Shown one piece after another: positions 15,189-27,167 of a stretch of DNA of 64,000 nt. The notes under the pieces are model-generated. The model saw nothing but the letters and a program-made list of their open reading frames with translations, ran no database searches and was not told where the DNA came from. The DNA is from Cristatella mucedo. Its lineage: Eukaryota > Bryozoa > Phylactolaemata > Cristatellidae. The DNA lies in assembly GCA_009760855.2 (NCBI GenBank), contig WPIO01000271.1, positions 86,001 through 150,000 of the forward strand, read 5' to 3'. The translations under genes and the position numbers were made by a program. Each line of letters starts with the position of its first letter. Position 1 is the stretch's first letter.

Positions 15189-15448
15189 GATGCGAGGATT
15201 CGGTTGTGGAGACCGCTGGAAGCGCCCAGAGAATGCCAAACCTTGGAATCCACGAAAGTAAACTGCTGCCAGAAGGCCGGCTAACTCGAGCCGCTTCGCT
15301 TGAGGAGCTACAAGAGATGGCCGCCCTGGCGGCTGTCTCTACCGCTTGCTTGCGAACTCGCCCGGACCCGAAGGTCATGAAGTTGAAGCATCTCACCGCC
15401 AGGCTAAGACCGGCGGCTGGGGTGGGCGAGGAAGAGGAATGCATGTAG
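15189..15448 (+). CDS. Candidate terminal coding exon, unrecognised protein
   Basis: Open frame of 85 codons ending in TAG, after a possible acceptor CCCCTCTGCTGACCTAG. The protein is regular and helix-like, with RLTRAASLEELQEMAALAAV (including an R-x-x-S basic phosphorylation-type site) and a charged end GVGEEEECM. GC content is higher than in the flanks. The minus strand is also open but gives a serine/alanine-rich, shadow-like product. No family was recognised. No upstream plus-strand exon was found, and the region lies on the opposite strand just upstream of the Testin-type gene. Start and strand are inferred from composition only. Confidence 0.4.
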
Positions 15449-17059
15449 CCATAACTTCTGCTACAGCACCGATCAGGGGCATATACCAGTAGGCATTGGC
15501 CTGAGCGGGCCGATGCCCCATAGAGTTTTGCGTCCGGCGTCTTAAAAGGCCGAGCTCATTTCTTGTGCACAGGCGAGAAATCCGTCCACTTAAAGTGTGG
15601 TCCGCACAGTCTGGTCGTCCCGAACGGGTCGGCATTAATTCAATCAGTATGTGAAGATCGTCTGCGTACGCCAAACTGGAGCGTTTCTAGTGTAGCTAAA
15701 GCCCGAAAGGAAACCGCCAATGAAGGTTTGCTGCAAAGTTTTCCAGCAGCAATTGCTGTGCGAACTCCAATCATCTATAAGTAAGGCGAAATATACTCGC
15801 GTCGCCGCGCCTGAAGCCAAGCCGACGCCGCCCCAGTCGCACCCAGTTCGCCGGCAATGGGACTCCGTCCGTATGCAACGCTGCAGAACGAGCTCTATAC
15901 AAGACATCGAGTGCGTCCTCGTCAAGGCTATAATGACAATGACCAAGGACGTAAAAGAAGCAGCTGTTTTTTCTAGGTTACAACCTACGTCTTTCTTAAT
16001 TGAATAGCCGTACTCGGCTTGCAGCCCAAGTGTAATGCGGAATCGCACCCGGAGGGATAGAGGTCAGAGTGCGAGCCGAGGCAGACCGTTCCAGTCAAAC
16101 AGCTTCGCTCCTCTGGCAGTCGAATCGCTTTCCAGCCGCGGAGCAGCAGGCGTCAACCATCGTTATAGCTGCGGCTGCCTAAGGCCGGTCAACCACTCTG
16201 CTCTCCACTCCTGTCCTGCCCACCTGCTCCACAAGATCGACAGCTCAGCCCAGCCCAGCCCAGCCTATGGGCCAGACAGCTGGTCGGCTCTGCCTCGATC
16301 AGCCGCTCCCTTCAGCCCCGGTGCTCAGCTAGCGACGGCCCTAAGCCCCGGCACGCAGCCAGCCAGCCGGAGCTGGTGGGCCGTTCCGTTCCTGAGGGCT
16401 CACACTCTTCAGACGCAGGCCAGATGACCGAAGGCTGCAATCGAACCAGTAAAGAGAACTAAATCTCTATCCACGAGCAAGGTTTCATTAAGGAGGGATG
16501 CCAATGGGAGGTCAGACCTTGACCTTGTCAGCGACAGCTGTAAATTCGGGATGGGGAAGGGGCCGTGGAGCCCGTAGCTCGGCCACAGTCGCTACAATGC
16601 AGACCAGTCAAAAGCAGAGCAGCAGGTCTCACCGCTGGCGCACTTTCTTTCCTGCTCCCTCCACCACCCATGCCCGCCCGCCGCCCCATCGCAGCTGTGG
16701 CGAATTCGTCGTCTGTACACTGTGTGAGTGCCATGCTGACTGAGTGTCAAGTGAGTGTCATTTGGAAACGAATTTCGAAGGTCTGCCTCTTAATACAGGT
16801 TGAACAGCCGCATACTGCTTTGATTAAATTATCAGATCCGGGCTAATTACTAAGACAGAAAGCTCAATTGTAGGCTAAACAGTAATACACTTGATTTGTA
16901 CAGCCGAAAAAGCACAATACTAGCGCCAGTCAGCTCAAGTGCCGGAGGTAATGACGACCGAAGTTCAGAATATTAGACATTCGAACTGGGCCGGTCAGAC
17001 GAGCCCAGTCCATGCCAGTTAAAAGCCCCCGGGTCTTAGCCCGAGGTTAATCACAATCT
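15449..17059. other. GC-rich patch, unresolved
   Basis: Elevated GC at 15.8-16.75 kb with several overlapping open frames. (CAGCC)n at about 16246-16266. Could be a promoter or first-exon region; besides 16633-16734 nothing specific is supported. Confidence 0.4.
16633..16734 (-). CDS. Possible first coding exon (34 codons)
   Basis: Starts with ATG at 16734, encodes MALTQCTDDEFATAAMGRRA followed by a glycine/serine-rich run, and ends at a good donor (GCG|GTGAGA) in phase 0. It lies upstream of the Testin-type exons on the same strand in a GC-rich patch that could be a promoter region. The 10112-10204 exon needs phase 2 with its best acceptor but phase 0 with the alternative AG 12 bases downstream, so a direct join is possible only with the alternative. 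It may equally belong to another transcript or be chance. Confidence 0.25.
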
Positions 17060-17125
17060 AGATCGTGGCGATAGCCATTAAGGTTCTCCCACCGTTATAT
17101 AAATGAGGCTGTTGAGTCGGCTTAC
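17060..17125 (+). mobile_element. SINE type 1 3' fragment
   Basis: GCGATAGCCATTAAGGTTCT followed by ATATAAATGAGGCTGTTGAG matches the 3' body of the SINE copies near 27.8 and 31.4 kb. The tRNA head is missing. Confidence 0.5.
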
Positions 17126-17749
17126 TTTTATTATGTACTACTGGACAGGTCTTATCCCTCGTGGTGGCGGAAACGCCGAGCTGCACACGTATATTCCAAG
17201 TCGAGCGAAAGCTTCATAAGCGTTTGATTCGTATCGACCGTACTCGACACGCATGGAACTTTGGACAGTCAAGGTGTCAGCAACACACTTGGCTGGTGTC
17301 ACTGTCAGCTAGTGAATGGAGACCATGAGGGTGGGAGAGCAGAGGCATTGATTAAGCTCGTGCTTAAGCTGTTACTTCTCTTAGCACGGCAAGGATTAAG
17401 CGCCACCCGTAGGATTGATCCTCTTAGCAGCACAACACTGGCCTTTTAGAAACCCGCTCTATATGACTGGCCCATCAGTTGATATGCCGACATTCCTGTT
17501 TTATTTCTAATTTAAGTCAATACCGGTTCCCTATGTACTCAGGGTTTAAATCGGGAAAACATTGAATTGGTCTTACCTGCTAAAGACAGTACCGAAAGCA
17601 ATTGTTTCCTTCAGAACTGTAGCCGAAGTACGCTTTAGCTCGAAGGCTGAAGTCGAAGTCAATTTCTCGATATTATGATCGTGCAAATGAATAAATACTT
17701 ATCTGATTGAACACAAGTGGCGAGTAACTAAATATAATTCATATGGAGC

Positions 17750-17880
17750 TGGCCATTCACGTTCACGGTTACTGGTTCAATTCCAGCAGCAGGAGATCCT
17801 TTAATAGTGATTACAATCTGGGGTGATGGCCGCCACAGTTCTTCAATATAGAATTTGAATGACATTTTTAATCAGCTAAA
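17750..17880 (+). mobile_element. SINE type 1 copy, diverged
   Basis: B-box-like TACTGGTTCAATTCCAGCAG, GGAGATCCTTTAATAGTGA and an end in TTAATCAGCTAAA, the same order as in the other type 1 copies. Confidence 0.5.
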
Positions 17881-18009
17881 CACTGTTTGCAATCTTTGAA
17901 GTTATCAATGGTACCTCAGACGGCTAGGATGACCGGAGACCACCCAGTAAGCACGTGTTCGACTAAGAAATGCCGCGATGGTTTGGCCCAGTGCTCGTCT
18001 CGAACCGAC

Positions 18010-18110
18010 ATCAAGATAATAATAATAATAATGCATTTGATATTGTGTCCCCAGAGAACTCAATATCTTTCTAGGCATTTTAGATTTGCTGCAAAGAAAG
18101 CAATATCGAA
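18010..18110 (-). mobile_element. LINE family A 3'-end fragment
   Basis: (AAT)n tail at the low-coordinate end, then the reverse complement of the family A terminal signature (CAGAGAACTCAATATCTTTC, TAGGCATTTT, GCTGCAAAG). Only about 100 bp is retained. Confidence 0.6.
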
Positions 18111-18411
18111 AATAAATGTATTTAATTACCAAGATGGCGAGCTTGATCCCAGTGTGCATATTTGAAGTACCTGAATAGAGAATATCTTCTCTTAAGGTAC
18201 TATGCAAATTAAACGAATTATATTAGTGCGAGAACTTATACTGAAAGGTAGCCGACGGCAAAGAGTTACGACTACGAGTTGTAACTCATTGTCGTAACTC
18301 GTCTGCAACGATGATGACAGCGAGTTCATCCTTTCGAACGCTGCAAACACTCGAGGGCACTACGCACCTATGCAGAGCGAGGAGTCGGCACACAGCCATG
18401 CGCTGTAATGT

Positions 18412-18700
18412 AATTTAATGCTATGTATCTCCGTCTGTAACTCCAAAAAGCCACGCAAACTATTTTGGTGCTACGCAGGAGAGTTTTCATAGCCTACTCA
18501 AGGCCTAAGCATGCATTCGGTAGCCAACAGACTTCATCTCACGCAGCAACAAGAGAAAGTGAGAAGCTCAGCTGAATCAGGAGAGCAGTCGAGGTAGTGA
18601 ATAAAACTGAAGTAGCAGTTCAGGACGGCTGGAAAGGATGTGCTATAGACGGCAGATAGAGAGGATGTGTCGATGCTTAAGAACTTCGGAAATGAGCCAG
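18412..18700 (-). mobile_element. LINE family B 3' part
   Basis: Reverse complement of the family B end: GTATCTCCGTCTGTAACTCC at the tail, the Leu/Ser-rich C-terminal coding remnant (TTCGGTAGCCAACAGACTTC, AGAAAGTGAGAAGC) and truncation near 18700. Frames are broken. Confidence 0.65.
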
Positions 18701-18985
18701 TGATGCAGCAACAACTGCTTTCGGCAGGGAAAGCGAAATGTAAGGTTATAATTAAATAGCGCTGGGACATTGCTAAAAGAAGTATAATCTCCCTTCACTT
18801 AACAATAAGAGCGGGTTATTAGGCTGGATGTGATAGCCGTAATGACAGATTCCCAAAGGTTGAGCCCAAATAGTACAAATGTATTACAAGTAGTACAAGT
18901 AGTAGCAGTTGAGTCGTACAAATGGCATTTGCTAGTTTCGAGGGTAAACGTTATATAACAGCCAAAATATAAAAGATTTCTTCCG

Positions 18986-18987
<2 letters not shown>

Positions 18988-19078
<91 letters not shown>

Positions 19079-19088
19079 GTATATATAA
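18988..19088. repeat. (TA)n microsatellite
   Basis: About 100 bases of almost uninterrupted TA with two TG interruptions; self-complementary. Confidence 0.97.
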
Positions 19089-19633
19089 TACAGACGAACG
19101 GGTCTTCAAAAAGTCAGGGGAGTATACATGTACAGCCAACTTTGTAACGACGACGTAATCGTGAAACTTCCTTTTACCCTTTTACCTCACAGTTAGGCAG
19201 AGCCGGCCAGTCTGCCACCTAATGTCTCATGTACCCAAAGGAATTGTACTTATACTGTGGCACATTCTTAGCCAATAATGCTAAGTCGGACTACAAGTCA
19301 GCATGATTTACTCTCTGATGGACGCCTGATCATTCGATCTCTGCCTCCGCTGCAGCTAACCAACTATAATCAGGTCGTGCAGCCATCTCACAATTTTGTC
19401 ACACACAGCGGTCAGGCTATGGCGGAGGAAATGGTCAGACGAGTGACGCAGGCTGGAATATCAGTTGCGGGTGGCTAGAATTCCAGGGCCAGGTTCAGGA
19501 CGGCTAAAATGTCAGGGTCAGGACGACCTAATAATACAAGAGAAGCCAGTGCGTAAGGAAGCTCAAAACCAGCTGACTCAGAAAACGGATTAGAAATCCG
19601 GTTGCAACAAGCCTAAACTGAGGACGCTCACTT

Positions 19634-20050
19634 AATAATAATAATTATACTAATACATGTGTATAACACCCTCAGAGAACTGAATCTCTTCCTAGGCAAT
19701 TTACAGATCTGCATAGAAAGCATTGCCAAGTAACTGGTGGTAGCAGCCGCAACCGGCAGGCATAGTGTAAGCAGGTACATGCACACGAAGAACGAATCAC
19801 GAAGACCCACCAAATGCTGTAATAAACAGGTTACTTTTTAGGCTTCCTTTTAACTGTCGTCGTGTCATGGGACGTTGTGGCGTTCATCGGTAGTGAGTTC
19901 CAGGCTTTTGGACCATACAAACAAAAGACACTGTCTCCAAATCTCGAACGGTTTTGAGGGTTGTGTGAGGTATGGCTAAACAGTTTTCGTCAGAATAGCG
20001 GGTTTTGCAATTCTTCCTGCTGAAGGTCCAAGCCTATATTTCCTACGCAT
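19634..20050 (-). mobile_element. LINE family A 3' region
   Basis: AAT-rich tail, CAGAGAACTGAATCTCTTCC signature, then the conserved 3' untranslated stretch (ATGCACACGAAGAACGAATC) and the end of the polymerase frame (GGTAGTGAGTTCCAGGCTTT in reverse). Truncated at about 20050. Confidence 0.65.
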
Positions 20051-20599
20051 CACCCGAGTATAGCTTTTATTTCAGTGGCCGTCCTCGCCGGTGAGGACAG
20101 TTATCCCTAATCACGCGGCTTAGCAATGTGTGACCCCTTTAGATTACCAATTTGCCCAAGTGTCACATAAAAACTACGGGTCATCAGGTAATGTCAATTA
20201 CCGACAGATCAGAGAAATACTGCGCCATCAGGAAGAATCGAATCACATCTCCCATGCATACAAAGAGGAAGTGATTCAAATATATGCTGTGACTAATAAG
20301 GTGTGGGCAAACAGCAAGAAGGAAGCTTAGCGTGCTACTGATGGGTGCAATTGTTGGGTGACACGGTGACGTAATAATTGCCGCTAAAAAACCACATTGC
20401 TTTAATCAGTAGAAATCTACGGATTTGTCTCCACTCAGCACAGCTCCACAGTCTATTTCATGTCGGATCTAATCAATTGAAATGAGAAAATACTATATAG
20501 CTTGACGGTGGATGCCAACAATTCTTATGACATCCTCACCCCCATATGCGGCCAGTAAAGCCAAGTGATAATATGCAGTTTTGCTGCGTTTTCGTCGAT

Positions 20600-20659
20600 G
20601 CGGAGATCAGTGCGGAGATCAGTGCGGAGATCAGTGTGGAGGTCAGTGCGGAGGTCAGT
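20600..20659 (+). repeat. 12-bp tandem repeat, five units
   Basis: The unit GCGGAGATCAGT is repeated three times exactly, then twice as G[TC]GGAGGTCAGT. It translates as alternating Ala-Glu-Ile-Ser in one frame; the short open frame around it (20546-20845) has no other sign of coding. Confidence 0.9.
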
Positions 20660-20937
20660 GAGCTACTTCTGTGGCAGACCGAACAGGACGCATTCAATCA
20701 GGGGCATGCTTTCTACCAAACAATTTTAGTTGCAGACATAAACATGAATAGCCACGGGCTTTGGCAGCTGAAGCCACCCTTCCTTGAGCTCGGAGAGAGA
20801 CTGCAGATGCAGATACTGGATACCGGATACTCGATATTTAAATAGTGGTCGGCTGATTAAACAGCCCGATTTATAGACAGCAGCAGAAGAAAGCTAGCAG
20901 CCTTCCTCCCGGCCTGCAGCAGGCAGCAAATGTAATG

Positions 20938-21245
20938 TATATCATACATCTCCATATGTAACCCCACAAAGCCACAAAGACGATGTAGGTATTACGAAGG
21001 AGAGTTTTGTAAAGCCCACTCACAGCCTAAGAGGCTTTCGGTACGCATTCGGTAGCCAATGGACTTCATCTCACGAACGCAACAAAGAGAAAGTGAGAAG
21101 CATAGCAGAGTCAGGACAGCAGTCGAGCTACTGAATAGTATGGAAGTAGTAGCTCAGGACCGCTGAAAAGGATGAGCCATAGTCGGCAGCAGGAGAGTAG
21201 TCGTAGTTGTGTACGAATTGTGGAAGCGAGTTCCAGAAGGTGAGT
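20938..21245 (-). mobile_element. LINE family B 3' part
   Basis: Same layout as 18412-18700: ACATCTCCATATGTAACCCC tail, TTCGGTAGCCAATGGACTTC, AGCCATAGTCGGCAGCAGGA, and ends inside GTGGAAGCGAGTTCC. Two such copies lie 2.5 kb apart. Confidence 0.65.
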
Positions 21246-21547
21246 GAGTGTACTCGCCTTCATGTCATAAAATCCTCATCGCAATGTTTTGAACCAGCCT
21301 GCAAGATTACCTGCAAGGAGTGAGCTACACATGTCTAGAAAGAATATTGCAGCCCAGACTTGTTTAAAGCTTATCTGTTTGTTGTTTGACCGTATCGGGG
21401 AAAGAATTACGAGCCAACGGACATCTAAACGCTTACCGCTTCGGGCTGCCTCCAACGTGCCGGTGGAGGCATAAGATATGCCGTAGTTAGTAGCCAACTG
21501 ATTAGGTATGGTCGTGCGTACTTATCCACATAGCAGAAACCCTGGTT

Positions 21548-21650
21548 TGGTCGATGTAGCTAGCCTTTAGCGACCGAGGTCGTGGGCTGGACCCATGCGG
21601 CATATGTAAAGTGCTAGGATAGAGATTAGGTTCTCTTCGGATACTATACA
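21548..21650 (+). mobile_element. SINE type 2 copy, diverged
   Basis: Head remnant AGCGACCGAGGTCGTGGGCT with GGACCCATGCGGCATATGTA, then the LINE-like 3' module AAGTGCTAGGATAGAGATTA, GGTTCTCTTCGG. Confidence 0.45.
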
Positions 21651-23617
21651 AATGAATAATAATTTATAACTTAAAGCAGATAGAATTGCGACGACTGCGA
21701 CGGACCGTTTAGAGGTTTTAGTTAATGAAAAGACATCAGTGCATTGTAAAAGCTGACCGGATGAGATGAGGACACAGGTAAGTGGCAGCTGACAGCTTAC
21801 ACTACAGGACAGCACTGAAAGCTCGACTATCTAAGAGGCCAGCCTACAGGCATCACTTCTATAGCGTCCAATGCTGCCGTAGTAGAGGAGGTTCAATAGT
21901 TAACTCCCGTGGCAGGTCGCCGAATAGCTGCTAAGGCATAGCCAGTAAAGATGGCCTAAACTAAGAAGCAATCCAGAGATTACTGTGAGCTACTCTTGCT
22001 TAAACAATACAAGACATTCATTTCTGACCCTAAGCTTAACTACAATACTGACATAGATGTATGTTAATGTATGTCAATTCTGGTCTATTGATACGTGTCC
22101 GAGCTGTACATAATAAAGTGATCGATACTTATATGAGATGCACGGAATGCAGTAATTGAAACAGAGCTATTGTGTCCACCTACGGCTCACTGCCCACGCT
22201 CTCCCTGCTGCTAGCATCGTATACAAGCTAATAGTAATAATAAAACATGTTTGTGTAGAGCCCAAAGGGAACCAAATCGATATCTATGCTATCTATCTAT
22301 CTATGCTGTCTATCGCTAAAATCGCTAATCGCTATCTATGCTATCTAGGCACGTTAAACGCAGTGAATAGAAAATAGTCAATCGCTTAAGAATAGCATGC
22401 ACAGTTTCAGAACGCACCAGTGCAGTAAGGAGAATTCACTCGAAACGAACAAAGACTTATCAAAAACATTTTTAGCTAATGCCAAGTGCCGAGACTCTAT
22501 TGCTGTTTTATTCAGTTCCGTTAATGATTTCAGGGTAAAAGTTTACTGCTATTATTTTTCTACAACTCACTGCCTGCTTTGTTACCCCTGGTTGATACGA
22601 AAACCAGATATGTATGTGGTAGGCTGAACTATGATCACTTCAATCCTAAACCAACAACCACCACGGTGGCTGGCCTGCCCTCACTCACCTAGCCATGAAA
22701 TATATATCTCTCTTTCCTCCTGCAGGCGATCGGTCAGCATTCTCCAGCAGTCACGGGTGGCCGGCCTTTACAGTTTGGCCTTCGCCTTACCTCATCAGCG
22801 CTACCATTCGACTGAACCCCACTTTACCGAAGCTCGATTTAAGCAGTGGAGGACGTGAGACGACAGGTGGTATGCCGGGCTGCTAGCCGGGCGGCAGGGA
22901 GCAGCCGTTGCAGGCAACGCAGTAAAGCTTTGCAAGTGCCCTGCATGTAATTCACCTCGCCTTAATCGCGTCTGTCGCTTCCCAAAAGGCCCCGAGAAAC
23001 TGGCTATTCGCTGCAGGCCGACTTTAAGTTTCGCTGTCGCACATGGTCGATAGCTAGCACTCTTGCCCTGTAGTTCTGCAGGAGAACTCTACTTCCGGTC
23101 CCTCATCATCACTGCTCAGCAAGCCGCACATCAAATTTAAAGACTCTTGCTACTCACTCTTCAGGTCCCATACTTCGGTTGTATCTGTCCGAAACCCGTC
23201 CGAACTGCTTTCCAAATCGGGCGCTCGGCCATCGTTCGACCCACTTCTCCGAATCAAATCGTTTAGAAGTGCCGAGAGCCAACATCAAATCGCTTGGAAA
23301 CCCGCCTTTGTTTGCAAGCACCCTAAGCTTGAAGTTCACTCACGAGTGACTTGGCATTTCCCGATTTGACGACATTTGACATTTGGGAGAGAAGCTAAAC
23401 ATGCAAATGTTCCTCACAGTATGAGCTGGATCCACATACTGACGCATGACAGCCATGGTTCGTTGCAAACGAAAATTTGGACAGAAAAGCTGCCACAAGC
23501 AGTGAAGCTAGCTAGCTAAACACACTATTTCTCGACCGTGCAGCGAATATAACTCGCAGGTACTGTCACTAGTGGTTAAATACAATGGGTAGTAGGGAAC
23601 AAGTGAGCCAAGCAGGC
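21651..23617. other. Unassigned
   Basis: Contains (ATCT)n-like repeats at 22285-22350. A 61-codon minus frame at 23154-23339 ends at a GTGAGT but lacks an acceptor. No gene called. Confidence 0.5.
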
Positions 23618-23803
23618 GAGAGAGAGAGAGAGAGAGGGAAAGAGAGAGAGGAGTGTGTGCGTGTGTATGTGTGTGTGTGTGTGTGTGTTTGTAGGAAGGA
23701 GAGAACGAGGGGAGAGTGGAGACTAAGAGAGATAGGGAGAGACAACGAGTTACGAGAAGAGATAATCAGATAGATGCAGAAGAGAAGGAGAGAGAGCAAG
23801 GGA

Positions 23804-23834
<31 letters not shown>

Positions 23835-23848
23835 GAGGGAGAGAGAGA

Positions 23849-23914
<66 letters not shown>

Positions 23915-23970
23915 AAACGAGCTGGGAAGAAGATAAAGGAAAAATAGAAACGGAGGGAAAGAGAAGAGGG
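23618..23970 (+). repeat. (GA)n, (GT)n and purine-rich microsatellite block
   Basis: (GA)n at 23618-23650, (GT)n at 23656-23690, then a purine-only strand with (GA)n to about 23918. The opposite-strand Ser/Leu frame is an artefact. Confidence 0.95.
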
Positions 23971-25147
23971 GGAAGACAACTTCGTAATGTAGAAGCGCTA
24001 GACTTTCATGAGCGAGCAGCTTGAGTCAAGGCCAGTGCATCATTTTTCTGGCTCCACCGGAGTTCTTCCCACCAATTAACGTACATACCTCATACCGATG
24101 TAAAGGTGAACTGCCACCAAAGTAGTTGCTGTACCGGCTACGATCAACAATAGTAACGTGGTTTACGAACAGCAAACGCTTGCAATACTAGATGTGCCGC
24201 TGTGTCAGCCACTGGCTAGTCGTACCTCCCACACTGGACGAATGCTATAGAAATCGCTACTTTGCCGGCCACACAAAGAGGCGCTCGCCACGAGGCGGAG
24301 GCGTTTAGGTTGCCATGCAGTTGAGCCCGGCGATCCTATGACTGATTGCATTTTTCCGAGCAATGTATGGCCATTTTCACCTCTCTAAGCCCATCCTCGA
24401 AGGGTTCAAGCCGCCGGGTTCGAGCGGGTGGAATGCACGCCATCGCTCTTCCTTAATTAATTGAGCGGTTCTCCCAGGCTGACTGACATACGCCCACTGG
24501 AGGCCGCGCCGGTGCGCTGCAGACGTGACTTCTAGCTCAGCTACATGACTGCGGCTCTCGGGCGCTCAGAGCGAGCGCAGACCAGCGAGCGGACCGAGAT
24601 ACTCGTTCCGCGCTCTCACTGGTCTTCGGACTGAGGCGTGGCGTGCAACGCAGCTGCCACGAGAGTGACTGGCCTAATGCGATGACGGATATCCTCGCGA
24701 AGCCGCTGGAAGACTGGCGCTTAGAGTGACCGGCTTGGAGACCGGGCTGGCGATGCTGCGCTGTGCGGCACTTGAGGCTGCAGGCGGTGGCTCGGCGTGC
24801 CCTGCAGGGTGTGCTCTACCAGCTCGGTCCAGCTCGGTACATGTCCACTACGGTGGCTGCACCTTTCGCAGCAGCCGCAAACTAGGGGAAGAAACCTGAG
24901 GTGGATGAGAGCGCTGGGGGAGGACGAGAACACCGGCAGCCCGGCCAGTAGGAGGAGGGAGCTGTATCATTGGAGGAGACGAAGGGAGAACGACAGCAAG
25001 CGAACAACATGCCGATAGCAACAAGCGTTCACCAGCGTAACTGTGTAGGAGAGTGGCTGTGCTGCTCTCGAGTCAGCAGCGTCCGAAAGAGCGACTCCAA
25101 TGCCAATGCGGCACGCCCAGCTTCCGGAAGGGCACGCAGAAAAGAAT
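23971..25147. other. GC-rich region, unresolved
   Basis: GC rises from about 24.5 kb. A minus frame ending near 24728 (SWTELVEHTLQGTPSHRL) looks protein-like but has no firm acceptor. The region may be an unmethylated promoter-type island. Confidence 0.35.
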
Positions 25148-25176
25148 CAGATAGAGATAGAGATAGAGATAGAGAT

Positions 25177-25244
<68 letters not shown>

Positions 25245-25357
25245 AAGGAGGGAGGGAGAGAGAGAAAGAGTGAGAGACAGAGAGAGACAGAGTGAGAGAC
25301 AGAGAGAGAGACAGAGAAAAAGAGAGAGAGAGAGAGAGGGCAAGAGAGAGAGAGAGG

Positions 25358-25444
<87 letters not shown>

Positions 25445-25470
25445 GAAAGAGAGATAGAGAAAGAGAAAGA

Positions 25471-25556
<86 letters not shown>

Positions 25557-25572
25557 AGAGAGAGAGAGAGAG
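25148..25572 (+). repeat. (ATAGAG)n/(GA)n tract, 425 bp
   Basis: Starts as hexamer ATAGAG repeats and continues as (GA)n with scattered GG, AA and GT interruptions. One strand is purine-only for over 400 bases. Long Arg/Glu and Ser/Leu frames across it are artefacts. Confidence 0.97.
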
Positions 25573-25822
25573 CAGTCAGCACCTAACGATCGATCGGCAG
25601 CGAGCGAGCAAAGCCGAGAGAGATGCGCGTCGAGCAGCAGCCCCGCGAACGGACAGACGTACCGGTACGGGTCGCCGCCAGCAGCTTTCACCCGCGAAGT
25701 GCGCCCTCGGATCGGCGGACGATTAGACTTCGGGACGGCACACGGGCTCCGCTTGGCTGGATTAACAGCCGCATAATTCAGGTTTATGTGCTCCCCCCCC
25801 CCGTCCTCCGTGCCCCGCCCCA

Positions 25823-26158
25823 GGGTACACGTCACCAGAGGAATGTGTGGCGTTGGACGGCTGCGTGGACGGCAGAGACGGCTTCTCCGTAGACGAACCT
25901 GCTGCAGCTGGCTCATGCCCTGGCATCGGGCGACCCCAGCGGCACGGCTGCCTCTGTTCGAGCAAACCGAATGTCTCTTCTAAGAGGCTGCAGCCACCAT
26001 GGCAGTGTGGCGCATGCGTGGCTGGATGTTTCTCCCAGCCTCGCTGCGGTGGCGACATCTTAGGAAAACCGCCGCTTTTTGCATCGGCATTTGGGCGGTG
26101 GCAGAAGACGCAGCCAGCTACAGGCTCTTGGTGCATAACAATCTCAATGTCCTGAACC
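25823..26158 (+). CDS. Possible cysteine-rich exon downstream of a GA tract
   Basis: The frame begins right after an unusually strong acceptor-like tract (poly-C, then CCGTGCCCCGCCCCAG at 25822). It encodes about 110 residues with a cluster of cysteines: EECVALDGCVDG, HGCLCSSK, WQCGACVAGC. The spacing does not match EGF, VWC or TSP1 as I know them. No convincing donor was found, and the minus strand is open as well, with its own cysteines. It could be a real extracellular exon or simply GC-rich DNA. Confidence 0.22.
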
Positions 26159-26389
26159 ACCAAAGGATTTTAATTGGTTTGAGGAATGGCAAAACAACTG
26201 GAAGCCTAGGGGCCAGCGGTGAAAGAACCCACTGGAGGAATGCGTAGGTCGCATGAGGCAGGCGATTGAGGAGCGCGAAGGTCGGATGAGCAGGCAAGTG
26301 TATGAGAGCGAGTTACCCTGCTAGTTTGATTTGGGATCTTGTAATTTATTTATTGCTGGACAGGGAGCTAGTGAAGCGGCTACTGAAGC

Positions 26390-26890
26390 GATTAATGATA
26401 ATAATATTATAATAATTAATGATAATAATATAATATTTAAAGATAATAAAATAATATTGAAGCTACGCCTACGTCTACAGTAGACTAGTCAAGCTGCTGA
26501 CTTTAGCACCAATTTAAGGTAGTAATGGACGCGAGCCCGAATTCCTTTAAGAAGGGAACTGCAGCAATCTTGAAGGGAAACCTCAATAGCGTTAACTCAC
26601 TCAGATGTCCAAGTCCTGTCTGCAAACACTGTATTTTTGCCAATACTTGTGCATAAAATAATTGATGGGTATTATCGCCGTTGAAATTGGTGGACCACCT
26701 CCAACCTCCAATGGCTCGTCACAATGTACGATCTCTGTCTAGGATTAGCTGCTAATTAATAAGACGGCTTATTAAAAGTCACTATAATTCTCGCTTGCGA
26801 TTCTTTCTAGATTAATAATAATGATAATAACAATAATAATGCACTTGATAAATGCGCCCTCAAAGAACTCAATCTCTTTCTAGGACTAAG
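26390..26890 (-). mobile_element. LINE family A tail fragments with AAT repeats
   Basis: ATAATAATATTATAATAATT-type repeats at 26395-26460 and a clearer terminal module at 26815-26890 (AATGCACTTGATAAATGCGC, CAAAGAACTCAATCTCTTTC). Only tails remain; the sequence between them is unassigned. Confidence 0.5.
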
Positions 26891-27167
26891 ACTCTCCTAA
26901 GTACGTATCTGGTAATTCTATGCAACAAGTTCTCGCATAATTTCTCTTTACTGGATTGCTGCAGAGGAATTTATCTCAGTCTGCAGCTCCATAAAGCTGC
27001 AAGGATCAAGTGAGCGACGCTGCGTATCATTCACCATGTGAATACAAAGCAAAATTCTCACTATGATCCACACGAACCGCTACAGCTGTATAGCGTCATG
27101 CCTTGCTGCATGCATGCACAGCTGTGGCCTCCTGAATGTGCTCCTGTGTCCGCTCAAATAGAATAAC

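Noticed and set aside
21440-21506. Minus-strand mini-exon (TNYGISYASTGTLEAARSG) with AG and GTAAGC
   Set aside because: 67 bp only, no neighbouring exon or recognised homologue; splice-like ends this short are expected by chance.
23154-23339. Minus frame LRVLANKGGFPSDLMLALG as an exon
   Set aside because: A good GTGAGT donor but no pyrimidine-rich acceptor and no known similarity.
24970-25916. Frames of 268 and 295 codons across the GA tract
   Set aside because: Translations of (GA)n giving Arg/Glu or Ser/Leu repeats; flanking parts lack motifs.
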